Below, piece by piece: positions 41,732 to 49,735 of a stretch of DNA of 64,000 nt. The stretch is from the NCBI RefSeq assembly GCF_900547735.1, contig NZ_URHZ01000019.1, positions 12,831 through 76,830 of the forward strand, written 5' to 3'. Source of the DNA: an uncultured Clostridium sp. (GTDB lineage: Bacteria; Bacillota; Clostridia; Lachnospirales; Lachnospiraceae). The translations under genes and the position numbers were made by a program. How positions within the stretch are numbered: the stretch's first letter is position 1; the number at the start of each line of letters is the position of its first letter. The notes under the pieces were generated by a model. The model saw only the letters and a program-made list of their open reading frames with translations, made no database searches and had not been told where the DNA came from.

Positions 41732-43360
41732 TTAAATTCCCGCCGTTCCTGCGGTATTGTTTCCCCTCTGTATTACGTCTGAAACGGCAATGGTTCCGTC
41801 CTCCGCGATTCCCTCCACGGTCAGGCCAATCTCCCGGTTTTTCCGTATCAGCTCCACGGCTTCCTCCGAAATCAGCTCCCCCGGGACAATCATCGGCACG
41901 CCGGGCGGATATACGGTAATGAAACCTCCGCTGACGGTTCCGGCAGCATCTTTAAGGGGTATGTGCTTCAGCTTTTGTCCCCATGCATCGGAGATCTTCA
42001 TAACCTTCCGGATTCCGGCCAGCCAGGTGCGCGCCGGGCCATCCCCTAACTGCCCTGTCTCCGCCGTTTTCCCGCCGTTTTCTTTTTCCTCAGTGCCGTT
42101 TTCTTTTTCCTCCGTACCGCTCCCCCCGCCGCCAGCCAGTTTATCCAGGCAGCAAAGCGCCTCATATAACCTTCTGAATCCGTCTTCCGTATCCATCAAA
42201 GACGTCATCAGAATTAAGTAGCTGCCGCAGGCCATCTCGGGTTCCAGATGAAAGCGGCTGCGCAGCAGATCCGCTGCCTCGGCTCCGTTCATGCCGCATT
42301 CCTTTGTGGAGATCACAATTTTTGATGCGTCCCTGTCTTTTATATGGAAACGGCCGCAGATACCGTCATCCGCCAGCCGCAGATGTTTGAATTTCCTTCC
42401 GCACTCCATCAGCCTTTGCAGGGAAGCGGCGTAACGCTCCATCCGCGCTCTTCCCTCCCCGTCCATATAACGGATGCAGTTTTCTATGGATGCCAGAAAC
42501 ACATAAGAAGGGCTGGAGCTCTGGAAGACGGACAGATACCGCTCCACCCCCGCTCTATCGGCAAACCCGTCCTTTATATGCATCACGGCCGTCTGGGTCA
42601 GGGACGGCAGCGTCTTATGGAGGCTCTGGATTACGATGTCCGCCCCGCATTCCAGAGCGGAGCAGGGAAAATGCGCCCCAAACGGGAAATGCGCCCCGTG
42701 GGCCTCATCCACAATCAGCGGCACGCCGTGACGGTGGGCAATCCCTGCAATGGCCCCGATGTCCGAAACCATTCCCTCATAGGTCGGCGATGTGATAAAC
42801 ACCGCCTGGATTCCGTTCCCGTCCTCCCCTGTCCCGGAGGGCATACCCGCCATCTTATCCGTTTTCTTATCCGTTTTCTTATTCGTGTTTTCAAAGGCGG
42901 CTTCAACCGCCGCAGGGTCAATGCCGCCCTGGATTCCGTAGTCATCTGCATAGTCGGGGTAGACATACACCGGATCCAGATGACCGAGCAGCACCGCATG
43001 ATAGGCGGCTTTATGGCTGTTTCTGGCCATAATGATCTTCCCGCCAGGGGAAGTCACCCCGCTGATGGCGCTCAGGATTCCCCCGGTGCTGCCGTTTACC
43101 ATATAGTAGGTCCGGTCCGCCCCGTAGACGGCGGCGGCCCGATCCATGGATTCGCGCAGTATTTCCTCCGCATGGTGCAGGTTGTCAAATCCGTCAATCT
43201 CCGTGATATCCACAGAAAAGGGATTTGGAAAAGAAGTTATCCCCAATTCCACCTGCCGTTTGTGTCCGGGCATGTGGAAAGGGTAACAGTCCGACTCACC
43301 GTATCTGATTAGCTGTTCCAGCAGGGGATTCTTCCACTCCCCCGTATTATCCTTATTCAT
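41732..43360 (-). CDS. Orn/Lys/Arg decarboxylase-family PLP enzyme with low-complexity inserts
   Basis: The product is 542 residues from the ATG at 43360 (GGAG upstream), overlapping the stop of the previous gene by 8 bases. It is a fold type I PLP enzyme of the YaaO/SpeA group: PFHMPGHKR near the start, VDEAHGAHFPFG and the PLP Lys in QSLHKTLPSLTQ, and a C-terminal decarboxylase domain. Two unusual inserts are present: NKKTDKKTDK (about 165-185) and GTEEKENGTEEKENGG (about 425-440), encoded by tandem DNA repeats. In Bacillus, yaaO also lies upstream of the kinase-holB region. Whether it is decarboxylating is not certain. Confidence 0.88.
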   Translation of the reverse strand: MNKDNTGEWKNPLLEQLIRYGESDCYPFHMPGHKRQVELGITSFPNPFSVDITEIDGFDNLHHAEEILRESMDRAAAVYGADRTYYMVNGSTGGILSAISGVTSPGGKIIMARNSHKAAYHAVLLGHLDPVYVYPDYADDYGIQGGIDPAAVEAAFENTNKKTDKKTDKMAGMPSGTGEDGNGIQAVFITSPTYEGMVSDIGAIAGIAHRHGVPLIVDEAHGAHFPFGAHFPCSALECGADIVIQSLHKTLPSLTQTAVMHIKDGFADRAGVERYLSVFQSSSPSYVFLASIENCIRYMDGEGRARMERYAASLQRLMECGRKFKHLRLADDGICGRFHIKDRDASKIVISTKECGMNGAEAADLLRSRFHLEPEMACGSYLILMTSLMDTEDGFRRLYEALCCLDKLAGGGGSGTEEKENGTEEKENGGKTAETGQLGDGPARTWLAGIRKVMKISDAWGQKLKHIPLKDAAGTVSGGFITVYPPGVPMIVPGELISEEAVELIRKNREIGLTVEGIAEDGTIAVSDVIQRGNNTAGTAGI

Positions 43361-45308
43361 CCTCGGCTCCATTCTGGATTTCTGTTCCGTTTAATCTTAT
43401 TTCCAGCGGCTTTGTCGTCTCCCAGGCCATCTGCCCGGAGTCACTGTCATAGCTGCATCTGTGATACAGGCAGTAGATCTTGTCTCCCTCGGCCATGACC
43501 ATCTCTAACATATCACTGCCATCCGGTTCCGGCCGCACTCCCGTATCATTGACCGGTTCAATTCCGCCGCCCAGGGAAATCACCGAGATCTCCCCGTGGA
43601 TATCCTCCGGATCCGCCACCGATGGGATGTACTCGCCAAAAATAGCCCGGACATTGTCAAAGTAATACATGTTCCTCATATATCCCCTGAATGGAGCGCC
43701 CGATTTCTCCAGGGTCATGGTCTCTAAATTAAGGCGGTAAATCTGACTGTCGCACTCGGCCCCGTACTGCTCCGTTCTGGCGCTGTAGTACAGCCAGTCA
43801 CCCGCTATACAGAAACTGTCCGCCACCAGCCCTTCCTGCCGTATCAGCCCTCTTGTACCGGCTCCGTCCTTCCAGTAAATCTTCTTATCCGTACCCGCAT
43901 CATCGATGTAGTATGTGACGTCTCCGTCTTTTCTGGGAGCCGGGCTTACCGATTTGATCACGCCTTCCTCCAGCCGGTAGATTCTGTCTCCGGCACGCAC
44001 TTCGCCGCTGCCTTCCTCCACAACCGGATTTCCCGACGCATCAAACAGGGACAGAACCAGCCCCTGCTCCTTCAGCTCGATCCGGTATCCGGCCTCTGTG
44101 CCCGAATATTCCACTCCCTGTGACACACTTTCAAGAGTCCTGTCTTTCATGTAATAAGCCGTATCTTCCCAGGCAAAATAATGTTCCACATCCGAGGCCA
44201 GGGATTCCGTGTTGCCGGTGCTCAGTTCTTTCCGGTACAGAGTTCCGTCGGACAGGTAATAAAGCCATCTGGATGTGACCTGAAAACTCTCCGACGGAGG
44301 GGTGCTGTCCGTCGTATAAATCTCCTCCTGCTTTCCTCCCTCCGGTTCGGCCCTGTAGAGCGTTGTCTTTACCTGTGAAGAATTGGGGATCTGATATTGG
44401 CTGATATACCACAGATACCCGCACCTTACGTCGGCCTGGGTCACATGGCCGTTCATCACAACGCGTGTCTCCTCCCCCGTATCGGGATCTTTTATATAAA
44501 TATCACCGGATTTCACCTCATAACGCGTTGTTTCATCAAAGGACAGGTTCATATTCTCCACCACGTCCTTATTGCTTCCGATCATGGTCAGCTCGCCGTT
44601 CCTGGAAAATGTCAGGATCTGTTTTCCCAGCGCAACGGGTCCGTCGGCCAGTCTTCCTTCTTTTGTCGTATAATAAAGCTTTCCATCCGGCTTCTGCTCC
44701 CAGCCCGGGTTCAGCCGTTCTCCCTCTATGACAACCGGAGCCTCGCTGCTTGCCGCCGCCGTCTCCATCACAACAGCGGGGATCTCCTCCCCCTTCCTGC
44801 TGCCGCGGAACCACCTCAGGCCTTTGTAAAAGACCGCCACCGTAAAAATCAGGATAAACACCGTCATAACCACCTTCAGGAGGCTGTAGAGGTATGCGGC
44901 AAACGAGCCCTTGTCTTCCTCCGGCTCCTCCCGGGTAAGGCCCGCTTTCTCCTCGATCTTCATCCACATCGTTACCGCCGCTTCTTCCTTCAGGCTCTGG
45001 TACTCCCCATCAAACTCAAGATGAGCCGGTTCATGTCCCAGTTCCTTTTCAACCACGCGGTAAATCTCTTCCTCGATACGGTCCGTGAGTTCCTCCTCAT
45101 CGACCGGCAGGGTGTTGGCTTTTTGGTAGAGCCTTAAGTAGACTTCCACCAGGATTGGTTCCGCCTTCTCCCGGTCCTCCACAAGAGAGCCGATTTTTCC
45201 GTAGGTATCCTGTACCGTCAGGATATAAAAATTCTGAAACGCGTCCGCGTCCCCTGTTCTTGCCAGATCCATCGTCTTTTTTAAAAGAGTACGCTGATTC
45301 AAACGCAT
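43353..45308 (-). CDS. Sigma-like N-terminus / membrane helix / DUF5050-type propeller fusion
   Basis: The product is 651 residues. Residues 1-110 look like a degenerate sigma-70 region 2 and region 4 style helical domain (ARTGDADAFQNFYILTVQDT, EPILVEVYLRLYQ). One membrane helix lies at about 140-160. The rest (about 185-640) is an extracytoplasmic beta-rich domain with repeated W-Y-Y strands (CGYLWYIS, SRWLYYLSDGTLYRK, GDWLYYSA), typical of DUF5050 propellers. The start may be the ATG at 45308 or the TTG six bases later, which fits the GGAGG spacing better. It looks like a membrane sensor; ligand and target are unknown. Confidence 0.75.
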   Translation of the reverse strand: MRLNQRTLLKKTMDLARTGDADAFQNFYILTVQDTYGKIGSLVEDREKAEPILVEVYLRLYQKANTLPVDEEELTDRIEEEIYRVVEKELGHEPAHLEFDGEYQSLKEEAAVTMWMKIEEKAGLTREEPEEDKGSFAAYLYSLLKVVMTVFILIFTVAVFYKGLRWFRGSRKGEEIPAVVMETAAASSEAPVVIEGERLNPGWEQKPDGKLYYTTKEGRLADGPVALGKQILTFSRNGELTMIGSNKDVVENMNLSFDETTRYEVKSGDIYIKDPDTGEETRVVMNGHVTQADVRCGYLWYISQYQIPNSSQVKTTLYRAEPEGGKQEEIYTTDSTPPSESFQVTSRWLYYLSDGTLYRKELSTGNTESLASDVEHYFAWEDTAYYMKDRTLESVSQGVEYSGTEAGYRIELKEQGLVLSLFDASGNPVVEEGSGEVRAGDRIYRLEEGVIKSVSPAPRKDGDVTYYIDDAGTDKKIYWKDGAGTRGLIRQEGLVADSFCIAGDWLYYSARTEQYGAECDSQIYRLNLETMTLEKSGAPFRGYMRNMYYFDNVRAIFGEYIPSVADPEDIHGEISVISLGGGIEPVNDTGVRPEPDGSDMLEMVMAEGDKIYCLYHRCSYDSDSGQMAWETTKPLEIRLNGTEIQNGAEDE

Positions 45309-45325
45309 TCCTCCTTTATCGTCTG

Positions 45326-46168
45326 CTATTTTACCGTGAGGAACCGGCCGTTGAAGCTCAGCAGTTCCAGATCAGGATAAATCATTCTGAGCTTTCTCTC
45401 CGCTTCTTTCCGCCCTTCCTCGGTTCCATTTCTGCAGTAAACTGTTTCCCTTATCCTTCCGTCCTTCAATATTACAATCTCATCACAGTATCGCAGGGCA
45501 TAATCGGGATCATGGATTGTAATCAGGCCGCCGTACTTCTTTTCCCGGATAATACCGGAAATCCGGCTCAGGATCATTCTCCTGTTTCCATAATCCAGCG
45601 CGCTGTCCGGCTCGTCAAACATCATCACCGGAGCATTCTGCATCAGGGCGCGGCAAAGAAGCGCCAGTTGTTTCTGACCTTCGCTTAACGTCAGAAAATC
45701 CCTGTCCGCTTCCTCCAAAAGCCCCATCTGTCCCAGGAGCTCCCGCGCTTCCCGCCTGTGTGCGGCAGAAGGCGCCTCATACCAGGAAAGGCGCGGATTT
45801 GCCCCCATGACAACCACTTCCTCTGTCCTGATATGATATAAAATACTGTTTTTCTGGGGAATATAACTGATACAGGACGCCAATTCCCTGCGGCCAAACG
45901 CCGTCAGGTCACGCCCGCATACCGTCACCCCGCCTTTCCGGAACGGTATCAGTCCGCACGCTGCTTTTAGAAGTGTCGTCTTACCCGAACCGTTCACTCC
46001 CAGAAGCGCCGTCAGGCAGCCCTTTTTAACCGTTAAATTCACACCGTCCAAAACTGCCGGCTGTGGTTCCCTGGAGTTCCTGCCGGCGGCAGTTGTCCCC
46101 TTTTGGTAAGAAACCTGCAAATCCCGTATCTCCAGAAGGCAGTCCTTCTCTACATTATAACCGTTCAT
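45326..46168 (-). CDS. ABC transporter ATP-binding protein, siderophore/corrinoid type
   Basis: The product is 280 residues from the ATG at 46168 (GGAAG upstream; ATGs at 46183 and 46207 are also in frame). Walker A is GVNGSGKTT, the signature LSEGQKQ, and Walker B VMMFDEPDSALD. It belongs to the FecE/BtuD group, which drives import of iron-siderophores, haem or cobalamin. It partners with the permease and lipoprotein just upstream. Confidence 0.9.
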   Translation of the reverse strand: MNGYNVEKDCLLEIRDLQVSYQKGTTAAGRNSREPQPAVLDGVNLTVKKGCLTALLGVNGSGKTTLLKAACGLIPFRKGGVTVCGRDLTAFGRRELASCISYIPQKNSILYHIRTEEVVVMGANPRLSWYEAPSAAHRREARELLGQMGLLEEADRDFLTLSEGQKQLALLCRALMQNAPVMMFDEPDSALDYGNRRMILSRISGIIREKKYGGLITIHDPDYALRYCDEIVILKDGRIRETVYCRNGTEEGRKEAERKLRMIYPDLELLSFNGRFLTVK

Positions 46169-46190
46169 CCTTCTTCCGTCCATCCTGTGT

Positions 46191-47198
46191 TCAAGGTTTA
46201 TTCCCATTGCCAATAAGCAGCCACACCAGTACCGGCACGCCCAGGAGCGATGTGAGAATGCTGACCGGAATTTCACTTCCTCCCAGGGATCTGGCCAGAC
46301 AGTCCGCCGCAAGCATAATGATGCTCCCCACAAGTCCGCTCAGAACAGCGGCTGAAAATCCGTTTTCTTTCAGAAGCATCCTGGCAATATGCGGGGCCAC
46401 AAGTCCTATGAAAGAGATAGCGCCCGTCACACTGACAATTCCCGCAACAATCAGCGTCGTCAGCGCCAGAACCAAGATTCTGACTACTCTGACGGACACT
46501 CCGAGCATGGCTGCCTCGTCGTCGGCCAGGGAAAGCATCTGAATCTGCCACCGAAAGAACAAAAGCCCGATTAACCCGGCCAGCACCACAGGAGCCGCCG
46601 TCATCAGCTTCTCATAAGTCATGCTGGAAAAGCTCCCCATGGTCCAGTATTCAATCGACGCAAGCTGGCGCTCCGGATCCGCAAGGTATTTCATCGCCAT
46701 GATAAAGGAATCTGCCAGCGCCCGCACCGCAATCCCGGCCAGCACAAAATCGGAGGCGGAGCGGTGTCCTGCCATTCCCGCCAGCGCTACCGCGGCTCCA
46801 ACGGCAATTAGGCCGCCCGCGAATGCGCTGCCGACCACCATACCTCCGCCCTGCCCGAAGCAGACAATGGCGAACGCCGCTCCTGCCCCGGCTCCGCTGG
46901 TAACGCCGATCAGGTCCGGGGACGCCAGTGGATTGCGGAATATATCCTGATAAATAGAGCCGGCCATACTGAGGCCGGCTCCTGCTATAAATGCCATAAC
47001 CGTACGGGGAAGACGCAGAGTTAAAAACACGCTCCTTGCCGTCTCATCTGCTCCCTGTCCTGACAATATACGCCCTATCTCCCGCACTTCCAGCGGATAT
47101 CTCCCGGTACAGAGGGATATCACGAGGAATACCATCAGGATGATCAGGCTGTAAACATATATTCTTTTCTTATTTCCCGTTCTTTTTTGAACTGTCAT
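46191..47198 (-). CDS. FecCD-family ABC permease
   Basis: The product is 335 residues with about nine to ten membrane helices. The FecCD segments RLPRTVMAFIAGAGLSMAGS and GAISFIGLVAPHIARM are present. It is a siderophore/corrinoid importer permease and probably forms a homodimer since only one permease gene is present. It follows the binding-protein gene by 12 bases. Confidence 0.93.
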   Translation of the reverse strand: MTVQKRTGNKKRIYVYSLIILMVFLVISLCTGRYPLEVREIGRILSGQGADETARSVFLTLRLPRTVMAFIAGAGLSMAGSIYQDIFRNPLASPDLIGVTSGAGAGAAFAIVCFGQGGGMVVGSAFAGGLIAVGAAVALAGMAGHRSASDFVLAGIAVRALADSFIMAMKYLADPERQLASIEYWTMGSFSSMTYEKLMTAAPVVLAGLIGLLFFRWQIQMLSLADDEAAMLGVSVRVVRILVLALTTLIVAGIVSVTGAISFIGLVAPHIARMLLKENGFSAAVLSGLVGSIIMLAADCLARSLGGSEIPVSILTSLLGVPVLVWLLIGNGNKP

Positions 47199-47210
47199 AT
47201 CTTTTCTTTA

Positions 47211-48347
47211 TCAGCGCGTGATTAGTGACCGGTCGATCTCTGCGCCGTAAAACTCCCTGTAAAATTCCGCGGCTTCTTCCTTAAATTCATCAAACGGATA
47301 CAGCTCCTCATGAAGCGCCGACGACAGCCACATACAGCCGAGAATTCCTGACGGAACAGGAGAATCCCATGCCTCAAAGGAGGACGGCATCTCATATACC
47401 TGTCCATTCTTCACCGCATTGACACCGGTGAGACGGCTGTCCTTCATCACATCTTCCTTCGTGTAGTCGGCCTCGGGAATCACCACGATCACATCCGGAT
47501 TATAGGCAATCAACTGCTCATAGGAAATATCCGCCCAGCCGTTATCCTTCAAATCGGAGGCCGCATTCACTCCTCCGGCCAGCTTAATCAGGCTGCTCTG
47601 GTACATCTGGGGCGTTGCGGCCCTCAGTATGCTGCTTGTACCGGCAATATATACACTCGGAACACTATCTTCCGTCTTCTTTTCTAAAGAGGCCTTCTCA
47701 AGGATGCCCGCCAGTTTTTCTTCCTTCTGCGCATACCAGCCGAGCAGTTTTTCCGCCTGCCCTTCCGTTCCCGTCAGGGCGGCAATCTCCCGGATTGTCT
47801 CCTTAAGGGCCTCCATGCTTTCCGGATTTACCACCAGTGTCCTGATATTCATTCCCTCCAGAATGTCTGCCTGTTCCGACAGTTTCTTTGGAAGAATGAC
47901 GAGATCCGGTTCCAGTGCGGCACATCCCTCCAGGTCGAACTCCTTGGCGGTTCCCACGCTCGGAAGCTCTAAAAATTCAGGGGCCGCCATTTGATAGACA
48001 GGGCGGCTTGCCGCCTTGGCTTCAATTCCAACCATCCTGTCCTGCAGACCCAGGGCAATGCAGGCGGATGTCGTGATATAATAACCGCTCACAATCCTCT
48101 GTGCCGGTTCCCCTGCTCCGGTGCTGTCTTTACCTGTGGAACTGTCTTTATCCGTGATACCGTCTTTAGACGCATCAGCCGGCGCCTCCGTGCTCCCTGC
48201 GGCTGTGGATTCGGATACCTCCGCCGCCTTTGGCGTCTCCGCTGCAGTTGTCCCGCCTGATGCCGCGCAGCCGGTAAACATTGCTGCCGCCATGATTACT
48301 GCCAGTACTGCTGATATACGCTTTTTCATACTTCTTAATTTTTCCAT
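47211..48347 (-). CDS. Siderophore/corrinoid-type substrate-binding lipoprotein
   Basis: The product is 378 residues with a lipoprotein signal peptide; the lipobox is FTGC with the Cys near residue 27. A Thr/Ser/Asp-rich linker (about 30-75) separates it from a periplasmic-binding-protein fold of the FecB/BtuF type (RIVSGYYITTSACIALGLQD, then a DLVILPKK strand). It delivers ligand to the FecCD permease. GGGGAG lies 6 bases before the ATG. It follows the metallo-beta-lactamase-fold gene by 24 bases. Confidence 0.9.
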   Translation of the reverse strand: MEKLRSMKKRISAVLAVIMAAAMFTGCAASGGTTAAETPKAAEVSESTAAGSTEAPADASKDGITDKDSSTGKDSTGAGEPAQRIVSGYYITTSACIALGLQDRMVGIEAKAASRPVYQMAAPEFLELPSVGTAKEFDLEGCAALEPDLVILPKKLSEQADILEGMNIRTLVVNPESMEALKETIREIAALTGTEGQAEKLLGWYAQKEEKLAGILEKASLEKKTEDSVPSVYIAGTSSILRAATPQMYQSSLIKLAGGVNAASDLKDNGWADISYEQLIAYNPDVIVVIPEADYTKEDVMKDSRLTGVNAVKNGQVYEMPSSFEAWDSPVPSGILGCMWLSSALHEELYPFDEFKEEAAEFYREFYGAEIDRSLITR

Positions 48348-48371
48348 AATCGACTCCCCTATTGCAAGCTT

Positions 48372-49337
48372 TTATCTCAGAATCTGATCTCCGTCTTTTG
48401 CACAGAGATTGCGTTTAACGCCCAGAGCCTCCATCCATTTACGGACGGTCAGCGTCTTCCAGGGGCCCGCATCCACCTCGCCGTTCTTCACGTTGTCCCA
48501 AAGCCAGTCGGGAGTCGGCCACAGACAGATTTCAGGTCTGATAACACGGTAGAGGTCCAGCTCCACACCGTCCTGTCCGTGATGGGCCATCTGTACAATA
48601 TCCGCCTTCAAATCTTCCGGTTTATTCTTTTTCAGAAGGTTCTGGCCCGCATCCCAGCCCATATCGCCGAGGAAGAGGATTCTCTTGCCGTTTAAGTCCA
48701 GGCGGTATGCGACGGAGCTGTTGTTAAAGGTATTATGAAAACTCCGGAACGGCTTGTTCATGACATTGATTGTCACTTCATCGACCTGGATCTGCTGCCC
48801 TTTATCAATGGACGGGTGCAGCTTCTCCGGCGCAATATTGTTAAAGGCCGCCAGCAGATTGTCCAGGTTGTCCATCCTGCCCATATGCTCGCCTCTCTCA
48901 TAAAACTCTCTCTCTAAAAATGAATAGTAGATATTATCAATCTCGATCGGCATCGGCTGTGTATTCAGGATTTCCGTCAGGGCGCCGATATGATCGCTGT
49001 GCGGGTGGGTAATCAGCCACGCCGAAACTCGGCCTCCCTTGGCCTGAATCGTCTCAATCAGATGAGGGGCATCCTCTCTGAGGCCACCGTCCACTACTAT
49101 CACGCTTCCCGCCTTGGTCTCTATTACACAGGACAGGTTCTGGCTCTGGGTTGCCGGTGCAAGCAGCGTAAGCTCCGCCCCTCCCAGGTATGTCTCTTCC
49201 GCCGCCACGTTATCCTGCACTGTGGCCGTCGGGATTGGGGGAATCACATCCGCATATACCGGAACCGTCACGGTCATCGCCGCTGCCAGGTAAATGCCGG
49301 CTGCTCTTTTCACCCATCTATTTATCGCTTTTCTCAT
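48372..49337 (-). CDS. Secreted metallo-beta-lactamase-fold hydrolase
   Basis: The product is 321 residues. A signal peptide (basic start, hydrophobic core, cleavage after VYA near residue 29) precedes an MBL domain with THPHSDHIGA (metal His/Asp cluster), a GKRILFLGDMGWDAG strand-loop and QMAHHGQDGV. The closest group is ComEC/Rec2-type and related extracellular MBL proteins. It is first in a run with the siderophore-type ABC importer, so it may process the importer's ligand outside the cell; that is inference. Confidence 0.85.
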   Translation of the reverse strand: MRKAINRWVKRAAGIYLAAAMTVTVPVYADVIPPIPTATVQDNVAAEETYLGGAELTLLAPATQSQNLSCVIETKAGSVIVVDGGLREDAPHLIETIQAKGGRVSAWLITHPHSDHIGALTEILNTQPMPIEIDNIYYSFLEREFYERGEHMGRMDNLDNLLAAFNNIAPEKLHPSIDKGQQIQVDEVTINVMNKPFRSFHNTFNNSSVAYRLDLNGKRILFLGDMGWDAGQNLLKKNKPEDLKADIVQMAHHGQDGVELDLYRVIRPEICLWPTPDWLWDNVKNGEVDAGPWKTLTVRKWMEALGVKRNLCAKDGDQILR

Positions 49338-49626
49338 CTTTGTGCTATCTCCTTTTTAATCGTAGAGGTAACTTATTCAGTACCTTCATAATTACAGCTT
49401 CATGATGCTCAGAAACAGCAGAAAACGCTGCTTCGCGCTGGCTAAACTCGGGATTTTCATGCAAAAACGCATGAAAACGCCTCACGGAATACTACCTTCT
49501 GAACAGTTACTCGTAAAGTTTCCTCCCACGATTATAACAGTTAGTCACCGCAAAGACAACTTAATAAATTCTGTCAATCCTTGAGAAATTCTGTCAGAGC
49601 TCTTGTTTATCCTCCACCTGAAGGTC
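49338..49626. other. Intergenic region with a 9-bp inverted repeat
   Basis: This gap between the MBL gene start and the terminator of the dipeptidase operon holds TTTTCATGC (49454-49462) and GCATGAAAA (49469-49477), a perfect hairpin with a 6-base loop. It lies in a stretch that is not coding with any conserved feature. No cobalamin riboswitch or T-box motif is visible upstream of the importer genes. Confidence 0.5.
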
Positions 49627-49691
49627 AAAAAAGAAGAGCCGGCTCTGTCCCGCGGGTTGGTTTCATCTCCCCGGGGCAGCCCCTGCTCTTC
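49627..49691 (-). terminator. Terminator of the peptide-importer operon
   Basis: On the minus strand GAAGAGC (from 49691) pairs with GCTCTTC (49633-49639) around a GC-rich inner region, and TTTTTT follows (49627-49632). It lies about 45 bases after the dipeptidase stop. Confidence 0.8.
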
Positions 49692-49735
49692 TTCTATAAT
49701 TATTGCGTTTTTCATTTGAGTGTTTTTCGGCTCGG

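Noticed and set aside
42344..43312. Plus-strand open frame of 322 codons
   Set aside because: Antisense to the decarboxylase-family gene; Arg/His-rich composition without domains.
49338..49626. Cobalamin riboswitch or T-box upstream of the corrinoid/siderophore importer unit
   Set aside because: No B12-box-like GCCACTG or T-box sequence is present, and no terminator/antiterminator pair was found.
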